DNA of 25,812 bases from Roseomonas xinghualingensis (GTDB lineage: Bacteria > Pseudomonadota > Alphaproteobacteria > Acetobacterales > Acetobacteraceae), in the NCBI RefSeq assembly GCF_025791835.1, contig NZ_JAOXLP010000039.1, forward strand, positions 1 to 25,812, written 5' to 3'. Of the stretch, positions 7,696 to 15,878 are shown piece after piece; positions within the stretch are counted from its first letter, which is position 1, and the number at the start of each line of letters is the position of its first letter. The notes under the pieces are model-generated. The model made no database searches and had not been told where the DNA came from. It saw only the letters and a list, made by a program, of their open reading frames with translations. A program made the position numbers and the translations under genes.

Positions 7696-9141
7696 ATGGA
7701 CGCACCGCCGCCCACCCTGAAGGGTGACGAACTTTCCAGTACTAACCCTGCCACGGGTGAGGTCATCGGCAGCGTGCAGGTGACCTCAACGGCCGAACTC
7801 GACGCCATCGTCGAGCGTGCTTGGGCCGCCTACCATAACTCCGGCTGGAAGTCGCTTCTGCCGCACCGCCGCGCGCTGGTGCTAAACGCCATCGCCGACG
7901 GATTGGTGGCGGAGAAGGAAGCGCTCGCCACCCTTCAGATGAAGGACAACGGCAAGCCCCTGGCCGAGTGTCGTGGGATGGTGGAGAGCGCCATCGGCAC
8001 GTTCCGCTACTATGCAGGCGTCTGCGAAACGCTCGAGACAAGTGTCACGCCACAGCGCGGCGACTATGTCTCCTTCACCGTGCTTGAGCCCTTCGGCGTC
8101 GTGGCCTGTATCACGCCGTGGAACTCGCCAATCATGAACGACGCGACGAAGGTTGCGCCGGCACTAGCCGCGGGCAATGCCGTGGTGCTGAAGCCATCGG
8201 AAGACTCGCCGCTTTTGGCGCCGGAGCTTGCTAGGATCGCGCTCGCCGCCGGCCTGCCGATTGACATGCTGCAGGTGGTACAGGGGCGCGGTGCGGAGAT
8301 TGGGGCGGCGCTGGTCGCACACCCGGACGTACGCATGGTCAGCTTCACCGGCGGCACCACCACGGGCCGCGCGATCGGCCGTGTCTGCGGCACCAAGCTG
8401 ATCCCGGTTGCGCTCGAGCTCGGAGGAAAGTCACCGCATGTGGTCTTCGCCGACGCCGACATCGAGCATGCTGTGGCGGCCGTGGTGGCCGGCATCTTCG
8501 GCTCAGCCGGGCAGTCCTGCGTAGCCGGTTCCCGGGTTATGATCGAGGAGAGTGTCTACGACGAGGTGCTAGCGAAGATCGTCGAGCGCACGAAATCACT
8601 CCGGGTACTTGCGCCGGACGCCGCCGGTGTGGAGGTGGGACCACTCGCCTCCTTCCATCACCGGGAGCGCGTTGTTGCATTTGTAAACCGCGCGCGAGAG
8701 GAAGGCGGCCGCATTCTGTGCGGCGGCGAGCCTCCAACGGGCGGCGACTACGACCGCGGTGCATACTACCTGCCCACGATCATCGACGGCCTATCCCACG
8801 CCTCCCTGACCTGCCAGGAGGAGGCTTTCGGCCCCGTCCTGGTCGCGCTCCCCTTCAGGGACGAGGCCGACCTAGTCGAGAAGGGAAACGGCACCGCCTT
8901 CGGCCTTGCGTGCGGCATCTGGACCGAAAGCTTCAAGAAGGCGTGGCGCGTCGGTCGGGCGCTCGAAGCTGGCTCAGTGTGGGTTAATACATACAAGCAG
9001 TCAGTCACCACCACCCCCTTTGGTGGATTTAAGAACAGCGGCATCGGCCGGGAGAAGGGCGTTGACGGCCTCCGCCTCTACGCACAGGTGAAGAGCATGT
9101 ATTTCGGTTTGCACGAGCAGCCCATGCCGGTGGCGCGCTGA
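7696..9141 (+). CDS. NAD(P)-dependent aldehyde dehydrogenase
   Basis: This 481-residue protein has the complete aldehyde dehydrogenase superfamily set: PWN with N143, the cofactor-binding VLKPSE with K166, VALELGGKSP with the general-base E241, and the nucleophile C275 in GQSCVAGSR. It ends with the GGFKNSGIGRE motif. Length and layout match betaine-aldehyde or semialdehyde dehydrogenase types, converting an aldehyde to a carboxylic acid in the cytoplasm. The start is well supported by GAGGAGG 7 bp upstream. It is the first gene of the module 2 operon, 2 bp before the SDR gene. The true aldehyde is not readable from sequence; a pathway semialdehyde is likely. Confidence 0.94.
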   Translation: MDAPPPTLKGDELSSTNPATGEVIGSVQVTSTAELDAIVERAWAAYHNSGWKSLLPHRRALVLNAIADGLVAEKEALATLQMKDNGKPLAECRGMVESAIGTFRYYAGVCETLETSVTPQRGDYVSFTVLEPFGVVACITPWNSPIMNDATKVAPALAAGNAVVLKPSEDSPLLAPELARIALAAGLPIDMLQVVQGRGAEIGAALVAHPDVRMVSFTGGTTTGRAIGRVCGTKLIPVALELGGKSPHVVFADADIEHAVAAVVAGIFGSAGQSCVAGSRVMIEESVYDEVLAKIVERTKSLRVLAPDAAGVEVGPLASFHHRERVVAFVNRAREEGGRILCGGEPPTGGDYDRGAYYLPTIIDGLSHASLTCQEEAFGPVLVALPFRDEADLVEKGNGTAFGLACGIWTESFKKAWRVGRALEAGSVWVNTYKQSVTTTPFGGFKNSGIGREKGVDGLRLYAQVKSMYFGLHEQPMPVAR

Positions 9142-9143
9142 AT

Positions 9144-10175
9144 ATGGCAAAGAGCGACACCGCCGCTGTCCCGGTGAAGGGCAGCAAGCTTATGGTGATC
9201 GGCGGCGCAAGTCTGGTTGGATCAGCCACTGTCGACGAGATGCTGGCCCGCGGCGCAGCTGAGGTTACCATCTTCGACAATCTTTCCTTTGGCGGGCGGC
9301 CGAACATCGCGCACCTCGAAGGCAACCCGAAGGTGAAGATGGTTCAGGGCGATATCCTGAAACTGCACCAGCTGCTTAGGGCAGCCGAGAACATGGACGG
9401 CGTCGTCCACCTGGCAGCCTTCATGACGCTCAATTTCGACCGCGACCCTTGGGGCGGCATCGACGTCAACATTCGCGGCGTACAGAACGTTCTTGAGGCC
9501 TGCCGCGCGAATAAGGTCAGGAAACTGGTCTTTGCGTCGTCGAACGCCGTCTATGGTTACGGCCCCGGCGTGAAGGGCGATCTCGTGGAGAACACTCCCT
9601 TCCATGCCGCCGGCGCACCGCCAGCCGCCATCCTGTACGGCAGCAGCAAGATCATGGGTGAGCAGCTGTGCCGCGACGCGCACCGAAAGTGGGGCCAAGA
9701 CTACGTGATCTTGCGCTACTCAACGGTATACGGCGAGCGCCAACACTACCGCGCGGCCAACGCGCTCTACATCGTCGAGACGCATGACGCGATTAAGCGC
9801 GGGGAGCGTCCCAAGGTAATCGGCGACGGCAGCGAGACCAAGCACTTCGTCTACGTGGGCGACCTCGCCTGCGCGAACTGCATGGCACTCGAAGCAGCAA
9901 CAACCGACGTCGCCGTCAACACGTCCGGCCCCGCGCCAATCACGACGCTGGAACTGGTGAATCTGGTCGCCGAGCTCTCCGGTCGCCCGGAGCTGAAGGC
10001 TGAGCTGGTGGAGCCCGATCCCACCAAGGTCCGCCTCACCTCTGGTGGTGCCTTCGAGATCGTACATAGGGCCGCAAAGGACGCTATCGGCTGGGAGCCG
10101 CAGGTTAGCATGCGTGAAGGGCTGAGCCGACTACTGGCGTGGCGCGACGCGTCGCTGAAACAAGCCGCCGAGTAG
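9144..10175 (+). CDS. NAD-dependent epimerase/dehydratase-family (extended SDR) protein
   Basis: The 343-residue product has an extended-SDR Rossmann fold. The nucleotide motif is GGASLVG (residues 20-26, a variant of GxxGxxG), with D45 after the second strand (TIFDN) marking NAD preference. The active site shows S132/S133 (FASSNAVYG) and Y165-x3-K169 (YGSSK). The HFVYVGDLACA segment is also typical. Such enzymes epimerise, dehydrate or oxidise sugar nucleotides, sugar acids or related polyols. In this catabolic operon a dehydrogenase or epimerase acting on a free hydroxy-acid or uronate-like compound fits better than cell-wall sugar synthesis. It begins 2 bp after the aldehyde dehydrogenase stop. 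Confidence 0.9.
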   Translation: MAKSDTAAVPVKGSKLMVIGGASLVGSATVDEMLARGAAEVTIFDNLSFGGRPNIAHLEGNPKVKMVQGDILKLHQLLRAAENMDGVVHLAAFMTLNFDRDPWGGIDVNIRGVQNVLEACRANKVRKLVFASSNAVYGYGPGVKGDLVENTPFHAAGAPPAAILYGSSKIMGEQLCRDAHRKWGQDYVILRYSTVYGERQHYRAANALYIVETHDAIKRGERPKVIGDGSETKHFVYVGDLACANCMALEAATTDVAVNTSGPAPITTLELVNLVAELSGRPELKAELVEPDPTKVRLTSGGAFEIVHRAAKDAIGWEPQVSMREGLSRLLAWRDASLKQAAE

Positions 10176-10191
10176 CCTATCGGTTACAGGT

Positions 10192-10210
10192 CGGGCGGTC
10201 ACCCCGCCCG
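10192..10210 (+). other. Intercistronic hairpin CGGGCGG-tcacc-CCGCCCG
   Basis: A perfect 7-bp GC-rich stem with a 5-nt loop lies 16 bp after the SDR stop. No T-run follows, so a classical intrinsic terminator is unlikely. It could set mRNA ends or stability between the first two genes and the downstream receptor gene. Confidence 0.4.
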
Positions 10211-10272
10211 GCACCCCCGCGCCCGCCGGGACTACAATGATGGGCTAAATCACTGAACTGAGGAGTCCTAGA

Positions 10273-11247
10273 ATGCCAATCCCACGCCGCGCGTTGGGCC
10301 TTCTGGCCTGCGCTACGCTCATGCCTGCTGCCGCCATTGCCCAGGTGGTCAACTACCCGAACCGTGTCGTTCGCCTAGTCGTGCCCTACCCGCCCGGGGG
10401 CGCCACCGATGTCATCGGCCGCATGATTGCCGAGAGGTTGACCCAGGGCTGGGGCCAGACGGTGGTGGTGGAGAACCGTGCTGGCGCAGGCGCCACGCTG
10501 GGCGCCGAGGCCGTGGCCCGTAGCGAGCCCGACGGGTACACGCTGTTCGAGACCACCAGCGCGCACACCATCAGCAAGAGCCTGTACCGGCGTCTATCCT
10601 ATGACCCGATCGGCGACTTCACCGCCATTACCCTTACAGCGATCGTCCCATTGGTGCTGGTGACGTCGAAGAAGGTGATGGCTCGAGATCTACCCGAGTT
10701 CGTGGCCTGGGCGAAGCGGCAGCGTCGAGGGGTGACGGTGGGCTCCACCGGCAACGGCACCGCCCAGCACTTGACGAGTGAGCTATTCAAGCTGCGCGCC
10801 CAGATCGCCAGCGAACATGTGCCCTACCGCGGCGATGCCCCGCTTATCACCGATATCCTGGCCGGCCAGGTGGACTGCAGCTTTTGCACGCTGTCGGCCG
10901 TGCTGCCCTACATCAAGAGCGGCGAGATGAACGCCATCGCGCTTGCGCATCCGCGACGCATGGGCGCGATCCAGAATGTGCCCACCTTCGCCGAGGCCGG
11001 AATGGCCGATTTCGAGGCCGCAACCTGGTTCGGCACCTTCGCCCCAGCACGCCTTCCCGAGGAACTCCGTACGAAGATCGCGCGCGACATCTCGGCGATC
11101 GTGGCGGAGCCAGACTTCACCCGCCGGCTGGTCGAGATGGGTGCAGATGTCACCAACTACGGCCCCGAGCGCTTCGACCAATTCATCGCCGCGGAAACTG
11201 CCCGCTGGGCCGAGGCGGTCCGCGTCTCCGGCGCCACCATCAACTGA
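10273..11247 (+). CDS. Bug/TctC-family (TTT) periplasmic solute-binding receptor 2
   Basis: The ATG at 10273 follows GAGGAG (10260-10265). The 324-residue product has a signal peptide with probable cleavage after AIA (residues 21-23). The ligand loop P38-YPPGGATD-46 is the canonical Bug form; VENRAGAGATLGAE and TVGSTGNGTAQHL are further family landmarks. No tctA/tctB genes accompany it. It lies in the middle of module 2, between the SDR and the aldolase-like gene, so its ligand is probably a carboxylate feeding that pathway. The 97-bp gap upstream holds the hairpin at 10192-10210 and is longer than other gaps in the operon, so an internal promoter is possible. Confidence 0.94.
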   Translation: MPIPRRALGLLACATLMPAAAIAQVVNYPNRVVRLVVPYPPGGATDVIGRMIAERLTQGWGQTVVVENRAGAGATLGAEAVARSEPDGYTLFETTSAHTISKSLYRRLSYDPIGDFTAITLTAIVPLVLVTSKKVMARDLPEFVAWAKRQRRGVTVGSTGNGTAQHLTSELFKLRAQIASEHVPYRGDAPLITDILAGQVDCSFCTLSAVLPYIKSGEMNAIALAHPRRMGAIQNVPTFAEAGMADFEAATWFGTFAPARLPEELRTKIARDISAIVAEPDFTRRLVEMGADVTNYGPERFDQFIAAETARWAEAVRVSGATIN

Positions 11248-11254
11248 GGCCCAC

Positions 11255-11917
11255 ATGAGCGACGCTGAATTGCTTGACCGCTGCAAGCCGATCCCCGTCA
11301 GCGCCTGGTCCGACGCGCTGGACCAGCTAGATGTGGAAGGCGTTATACAGGGAATTCCCCTGCGCTCCGGGGCGGGCCGTATCTGCGGCTTCGCCACCAC
11401 GGCGCGCCAGATCCCGGGGCTGCTGCATGAGTTCGAGAAGTCCGAGTTCGCAGTTGGCCGCCTGGTCGATGCGGCGCAGCCGGGGCGCGTGCTAGTAGTG
11501 GATGTCGGCGGGCAGCCGATTTCCACCATGGGCGGGCTTGCCGCTGCAGGTGCAAAGATGCAAGGCGTCGAAGGCGTGGTGATCGATGGTGCCTGTCGCG
11601 ACGTGGACGAGATCTGCAACCTGGGCTTGTGGTTGGCGAGCCGGCATGTCTCCCCGACCACCGGCAAAGGTCGGCTGAAGCTCCTGCCGATTGGGGTTTC
11701 CGTGACGGTAGGCGGCGTTCGCGTGGAGCAGGACGATCTAGTGGTGGGCGACGAGACAGGAATCATTGTCATCCCCCGTCGGCTGGCCAACGAGGTGCTC
11801 CCACGGGCGGAGAAGCTACTGGCGGCAGACCAAGCTGTGGAGGAGCGAATGCGGGACGGCATGAGCTTCTCCGCTGCCGGCGCCGCCACCGGATACCTGC
11901 CGCCGTATAAGTCGTGA
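11255..11917 (+). CDS. RraA-family / 4-hydroxy-4-methyl-2-oxoglutarate aldolase-like protein
   Basis: I chose the ATG at 11255, 7 bp after the receptor stop; the longer open frame upstream overlaps that gene. The 220-residue product has the RraA/HMG-aldolase fold with DGACRDVDE, that is D111, R115, D116 and E119 of the R-D-x2-E metal/substrate motif. True HMG/CHA aldolases usually have a G-E-L loop before this; here it is G93-G94-L95, so the glutamate is missing. Class II aldolases of this family release pyruvate from 4-hydroxy-2-oxo acids, while others decarboxylate oxaloacetate or have no known enzyme role. RNase E inhibition is unlikely in this operon. Its stop overlaps the next start (GTGA). 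Confidence 0.88.
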   Translation: MSDAELLDRCKPIPVSAWSDALDQLDVEGVIQGIPLRSGAGRICGFATTARQIPGLLHEFEKSEFAVGRLVDAAQPGRVLVVDVGGQPISTMGGLAAAGAKMQGVEGVVIDGACRDVDEICNLGLWLASRHVSPTTGKGRLKLLPIGVSVTVGGVRVEQDDLVVGDETGIIVIPRRLANEVLPRAEKLLAADQAVEERMRDGMSFSAAGAATGYLPPYKS

Positions 11918-12843
11918 GTTCGCTGCTGCAATTGACCCCCATCGGCCCCCTGGCGGATGCCCTGTTGGCGGAGATGGGAGCTGTGCGGCTCTGGCAGGAA
12001 GATGCTGGGTGGCTCGCACGTCACGGGGCCGATGTGGAGTTGCTGGCGACCAGCGTGCGGCGGGGCTGTGACGCGGCGATGCTGTCGGCGCTGCCCATGT
12101 TACGCGCCATCTCCTCTTGGGGAGCAGGCTATGACACGCTGGATGTGGCGGGCGCGCGTGCGCGCGGCATCGCAGTGGCCAACACCCCGGACGTGCTAGA
12201 TGACTGTGTGGCGGATTTGGCCTGGGGCTTGTTGATCGCCGCTAGCCGCCGCATCCCGGCTGCCAATCGCTATGTCCAGGCGGGAGAATGGAGGCAGCTG
12301 GGGCAGTTCCCTATCACCACCAAGGTGTCGGGGCGTCGGCTGGGCATTCTGGGCCTGGGCCGCATCGGCAGCGCCGTCGCGCGCCGCGGCGAAGGGTTCT
12401 CTATGGACATCCGCTACACCGGGCGCAGCCCGAGGGATGTGGGGTACGTCTTCGAACCGTCGCTGCTGGCCCTCGCGGAATGGGCAGACTTCCTTGTAGT
12501 CGCCTGTGGTGGTGACGCCGAGACCTTCCACCTTGTGGATGCTGCGGTGCTATGCGCGCTGGGAAAGAGCGGCATATTGATCAACGTTGGTCGGGGCAGC
12601 GTCGTGGATCAGTCGGCGCTGGTCGAGGCACTCGAGGCGGGTGAACTTGGCGGCGCAGGCCTTGACGTGCTGGAGGGCGAGCCAGGCGCGCCGGAGGCGC
12701 TGGCGCGGCGCGACAATGTCGTCATCACCCCACACGTCGGCAGTGCCACCGTGCAAACGCGGCAAGCAATGGAGCAGCTGACCGTAGACAACCTGAAAGC
12801 TTTCTTGCAGGACGGCCGCCTGCTGACGCCAGTTAAGTCATGA
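11914..12843 (+). CDS. D-2-hydroxyacid dehydrogenase, NAD(P)-binding
   Basis: Translation starts at a GTG (11914) overlapping the aldolase stop by 4 bp. The 309-residue product has the D-isomer-specific 2-hydroxyacid dehydrogenase fold: GLGRIG (147-152) binds the dinucleotide, and the catalytic set R227 (NVGRGSVVD), E256 (VLEGEP) and H274 (TPHVGSAT) is complete. The residue beyond the second Rossmann strand is Arg (YTGRSP), which often indicates NADPH preference. It interconverts a D-2-hydroxyacid and its 2-oxoacid, for example glyoxylate/hydroxypyruvate-type substrates. Next to an FAD-linked enzyme for the reverse oxidation, it could supply or consume the oxoacid used by the aldolase. It ends with a 4-bp overlap (ATGA) with the next gene. 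Confidence 0.94.
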   Translation: MSSLLQLTPIGPLADALLAEMGAVRLWQEDAGWLARHGADVELLATSVRRGCDAAMLSALPMLRAISSWGAGYDTLDVAGARARGIAVANTPDVLDDCVADLAWGLLIAASRRIPAANRYVQAGEWRQLGQFPITTKVSGRRLGILGLGRIGSAVARRGEGFSMDIRYTGRSPRDVGYVFEPSLLALAEWADFLVVACGGDAETFHLVDAAVLCALGKSGILINVGRGSVVDQSALVEALEAGELGGAGLDVLEGEPGAPEALARRDNVVITPHVGSATVQTRQAMEQLTVDNLKAFLQDGRLLTPVKS

Positions 12844-14252
12844 CCGATGCTTTGATTGCCTCGCTGACCGAAGCCGTCGGCGCAGACCACATCCTGACCG
12901 GCGAGGCCACCGCACCTTACCTGACTGACTGGCGCAAGCTGGTGACAGGTTCTGCGCGCGCCGTCGTCCGGCCGACGGACTGCGCGCAGGTCTCGGCCGT
13001 GCTGCGCGCCTGTGCAGCCCATGGCTCCCCCGTGGTGCCGCAGGGCGGTAACACTGGCCAAGTAGCGGGTGCCGTACCGGGTGACGACGGCCGCGCCGTC
13101 GTGCTGTCGCTTACGCGATTGAATCGCGTGCGGGCAATCGACCTTGATAACGACACCATCACCGTCGAGGCCGGCTGCATCCTGCAGTCCATCCAGCAGG
13201 CGGCGGAGGCGGCGGGGCGGCTGTTCCCACTCTCACTCGGCGCTGAGGGAAGCTGCATGATCGGCGGCAACCTCGGCAGCAACGCCGGCGGCACCACAGT
13301 GCTACGATACGGCAACGCGCGGGAACTGTGCCTGGGGCTGGAAGTCGTGCTTGCCGACGGCGAGGTGTGGCATGGACTGCGTGGCCTTAGAAAGGATAAT
13401 TCTGGCTACGACCTCCGTGACCTTTTCATCGGCAGCGAGGGCACGCTGGGCATCATCACTGCCGCCACGATGAAGCTGTTCCCGCAGCCGGCTGCGCGCT
13501 GCACTGCGCTTGCAGCACTGAGTTCGATCCATAATGCCGGTCGGTTTCTGACGCGTGCTAGGGCAAGATTCCACGCCTCTCTAACCGGCTTCGAGCTGAT
13601 GTCGGTCACCTGCCTGCGGCTGGTGAGCACGTTCTACCCGCAGCATCACGCGCCCTTCGCCAGGCTAGACGATCCTTGGTACGTGCTGCTGGAGATCAGC
13701 GACGCCGAAAGCGAAGAGTGCGCCGTCGCGCGGCTGGAAGCTGTGCTGGTCGGGGCGCTGGAGGCAGGAGAGATCGCGGATGTTGCGATCGCTCAGAACA
13801 TGACACAGGCACGCGCAATGTGGCACATGCGGGAGAGTATCACCCTCGCACTTGCCGCGGACGGTAAGTGCATTAAGCACGATGTCTCCCTACCAGTCTC
13901 CGCCGTGCCGGGCTTCGTGGAAAGGACGGATGCTGCGCTCCAGGCCGCCTATCCCGGCGTACGAAATTTTACCTTCGGCCATCTCGGTGACGGAAATCTC
14001 CACTATAATGTCGCCCGCCCCGCCGATGGCACGGATGCCCAGCTGCACGCCATGCAGCCGAGGCTCTCCGAACTGGTGCACGACGCCATCGTCGAGCTGG
14101 ATGGCTCGATCAGCGCCGAACAGGGAATCGGTCGACTCCGCACGCAGGATCTCGCCCGCTACAAGCAGCCAGTCGCGCTGCGGATGATGCGGGCAGTCAA
14201 ACAAGCCCTGGATCCGCATGGCCTGCTGAACCCCGGGGTGCTTCTGCCATGA
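12840..14252 (+). CDS. FAD-linked D-2-hydroxyacid dehydrogenase (GlcD / D-2-hydroxyglutarate dehydrogenase type)
   Basis: This 470-residue protein has the PCMH-type FAD domain at its N-terminal half: PQGGNTG near residue 65, a LGSNAGGTTVLRYGN loop, and FIGSEGTLGIIT, which contacts the flavin. The FAD-oxidase C-terminal domain follows, with FGHLGDGNLHYNV and EQGIGR, whose His and Glu form the metal/substrate site in D-2-hydroxyglutarate and D-lactate dehydrogenases. It oxidises a D-2-hydroxyacid and passes electrons to a quinone, electron-transfer flavoprotein or cytochrome. No FeS partner (GlcF) is nearby, consistent with a single-subunit enzyme. The start overlaps the preceding stop (ATGA). 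Exact substrate not determined. Confidence 0.94.
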   Translation: MTDALIASLTEAVGADHILTGEATAPYLTDWRKLVTGSARAVVRPTDCAQVSAVLRACAAHGSPVVPQGGNTGQVAGAVPGDDGRAVVLSLTRLNRVRAIDLDNDTITVEAGCILQSIQQAAEAAGRLFPLSLGAEGSCMIGGNLGSNAGGTTVLRYGNARELCLGLEVVLADGEVWHGLRGLRKDNSGYDLRDLFIGSEGTLGIITAATMKLFPQPAARCTALAALSSIHNAGRFLTRARARFHASLTGFELMSVTCLRLVSTFYPQHHAPFARLDDPWYVLLEISDAESEECAVARLEAVLVGALEAGEIADVAIAQNMTQARAMWHMRESITLALAADGKCIKHDVSLPVSAVPGFVERTDAALQAAYPGVRNFTFGHLGDGNLHYNVARPADGTDAQLHAMQPRLSELVHDAIVELDGSISAEQGIGRLRTQDLARYKQPVALRMMRAVKQALDPHGLLNPGVLLP

Positions 14253-14335
14253 AGCCTGCGTGCCCCGCCCAACACGACGAAATCCAGAAGCATGCTCAGT
14301 TACAGGGTGGGCGGCTTCCTGGCCAGCGAGGTTTA

Positions 14336-15313
14336 ATGAAGATGACCTTCCCCATTTCCCGCCGGCCAGCCCTCCTCGGGCTCGCCGCGTCTTTCCTCAC
14401 AGCGCCGGCAGTGGCTCAGGATCGTCGCTTTCCCGACCGTCCGATCGAACTGTTGGTGGGCTTCGCGGCAGGCGGTGGTACCGACGTGACAGCACGCACC
14501 TTCGCCCGCTTCCTGGAAAAGGAAATTGGTGGGTCCGTGGTGGTGAACAACCGTCCCGGTGCCTCGGGCGAGGTGGCGCTCGCTGCCGCAGCCCGTGCGC
14601 GGCCGGATGGCCACACCTTGGCCATCACTAACATGCCGGGCTTGGTGACCCTGCCGATCGAACGCAGCACGCCTCAGTTCCAGCTCGATGACTTCGCCTA
14701 TGTCGCCAACCTGGTGTCCGACCCCTCCGCCTTCTCGGTGCCGGTTGATAGTCCGATCCACGATTTTGCTGACCTGCTAGCCCGGGCCAAAGCAGCGCCC
14801 GACACCATCACCTTCGCCTCCACCGGTGTTGGCACGGATGAACACCTTGCGCTGGTGTTGGTGCAGGCAGCGGCCGGCGTGAAGCTCACCCATGTGCCGT
14901 TCGCCGGCGCAGGTCCGATGCGCGTTGCTCTGCAAGCCAAACAGGTGGAAGTCGGCGGGCTGAACGTGGGTGAGGTGACAGCCTCTCAAAACGGTGTCCG
15001 CATGATTGCGCAAGGTGGTGCCCGTCGCTCGCCTTTCGCGCAGGATGTCACGACGTTCAAGGAAGCGGGTTTAGACGTGATTATGGGTAGCGAGCGCGGC
15101 ATTGTGGTGACGAAGGACACTCCCGCTGCGGTAGTGGCCCGCCTGCGCGAGGCGACCGGCAAGGTGTGCCAAGACCCGGCCTTTATCGAGCAATGCCGCG
15201 TGCAGTTTACGGAAATGGACTATCTGGACGGGCCGGCTTGGCGCACCAGACTTGCCGAAGCGGACCGGCAGTTTCGGGACTTATGGCAGCGGCAGCGCTG
15301 GTCGGAGGCTTAA
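14336..15313 (+). CDS. Bug/TctC-family (TTT) periplasmic solute-binding receptor 3
   Basis: I prefer the ATG at 14336, preceded by GCGAGG about 4 bp upstream. An in-frame ATG at 14249 overlaps the preceding stop but adds 29 residues that do not look like a signal peptide. The 325-residue product has a Tat-like or Sec signal (SRRPALLGLAA; cleavage after AVA, residues 25-27). The ligand loop reads G42-FAAGGGTD-50: the usual leading proline is Gly and the PGG is AGG, but the aspartate is kept. VVNNRPGASGEVAL and FASTGVGTDEHLAL are family landmarks. It is the last gene of module 2 and the third receptor without permease genes. The next DNA is IS debris. Confidence 0.93.
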   Translation: MKMTFPISRRPALLGLAASFLTAPAVAQDRRFPDRPIELLVGFAAGGGTDVTARTFARFLEKEIGGSVVVNNRPGASGEVALAAAARARPDGHTLAITNMPGLVTLPIERSTPQFQLDDFAYVANLVSDPSAFSVPVDSPIHDFADLLARAKAAPDTITFASTGVGTDEHLALVLVQAAAGVKLTHVPFAGAGPMRVALQAKQVEVGGLNVGEVTASQNGVRMIAQGGARRSPFAQDVTTFKEAGLDVIMGSERGIVVTKDTPAAVVARLREATGKVCQDPAFIEQCRVQFTEMDYLDGPAWRTRLAEADRQFRDLWQRQRWSEA

Positions 15314-15380
15314 GGGTGACCGTAAATCTAGAAAATGGTACGGCCATTCTGAGGGGCTTCCGGCAGGGTTGTAGACCTGG

Positions 15381-15573
15381 ATGGAGGCTGGCCGAAGAGG
15401 AAGAGCCACTGCAACTGAAGAGCAGATCTCCTTCGCGCCGAAGCAGGCGGAGCTGGGCACGCCGGTGGCCGAGGTCTGTCGCAAGATGGGTATCCGAGGC
15501 GACCTTTTTCGGTGGAAGCAGAAGTATGGTGGGCTGGGCCTGTCCGATCTGCGCCAGTTACGTCAGCTCGAGA
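15381..15573 (+). pseudogene. IS3-family OrfA remnant
   Basis: The frame contains TEEQ (from 15414), then ELGTPVAEVCRKMGI and RWKQKYGGLGLSDLRQLRQLE, the helix-turn-helix and start of the zipper of IS3/IS407-type OrfA. Usual family members read ATFYRWK where this has DLFRWK, so one residue is lost, and similarity stops at about 15573. No OrfB follows. It is a degraded fragment in the 566-bp gene-free stretch after module 2. Bases 15574-15701, up to the IS5 remnant, hold nothing I recognise. Confidence 0.8.
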
Positions 15574-15701
15574 CCTCGAATTACCCGCCGCTGGGCGGTC
15601 TTCGAGCGGGATCGCTGCCTCACGTTGTGACGTGCCCCTGCTGATGGGTCCAGATGATCGGCTTGGGGCTGCCGGTGCCGCTCTTTGTTGGATCTGTGGG
15701 G

Positions 15702-15871
15702 TTATGCGGGCGCAGCTCGAGTGTTGAGCCAGTCCAGGCGGGTGAAGTTGTAAGCCAAGTTGGCGATGCCGATCTTCACCTGCGCCCGGGCCAGGCCGAT
15801 GGTGCGGACGAACAGCGCCATGCGACCTTGTTGCATCGATCGGAGCGTTGGATGCGTCTCTCCCGAGAGCC
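15702..15871 (-). pseudogene. IS5-family transposase C-terminal remnant
   Basis: Reading the minus strand from about 15871 to the TAA at 15704-15702 gives RMALFVRTIGLARAQVKIGI, then ANLAYNFTRLDWLNTRAAPA. This is the typical end of an IS5-group transposase (FVRTIG.ARA..KIG.ANL.YNF.R). The catalytic domain is missing. It lies directly downstream of the intact IS5-type transposase and is a different subgroup, so the two are separate insertions. Confidence 0.75.
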
Positions 15872-15878
15872 CTAACGA

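Noticed and set aside
10192..10210. Intrinsic terminator inside module 2
   Set aside because: The hairpin is good, but no T-run follows and the same-strand genes continue closely after it, so I list it only as a hairpin.
10783..12024. Long open frame of about 413 codons on the minus strand
   Set aside because: It lies entirely antisense to the receptor 2, RraA and D-2-hydroxyacid dehydrogenase genes, all of which have strong family motifs. The open frame is a product of high GC content.
14249..14335. N-terminal extension of receptor 3 from an ATG overlapping the preceding stop
   Set aside because: The added 29 residues are polar and not signal-like, while the ATG at 14336 has a ribosome-binding site and is followed by a proper signal peptide.
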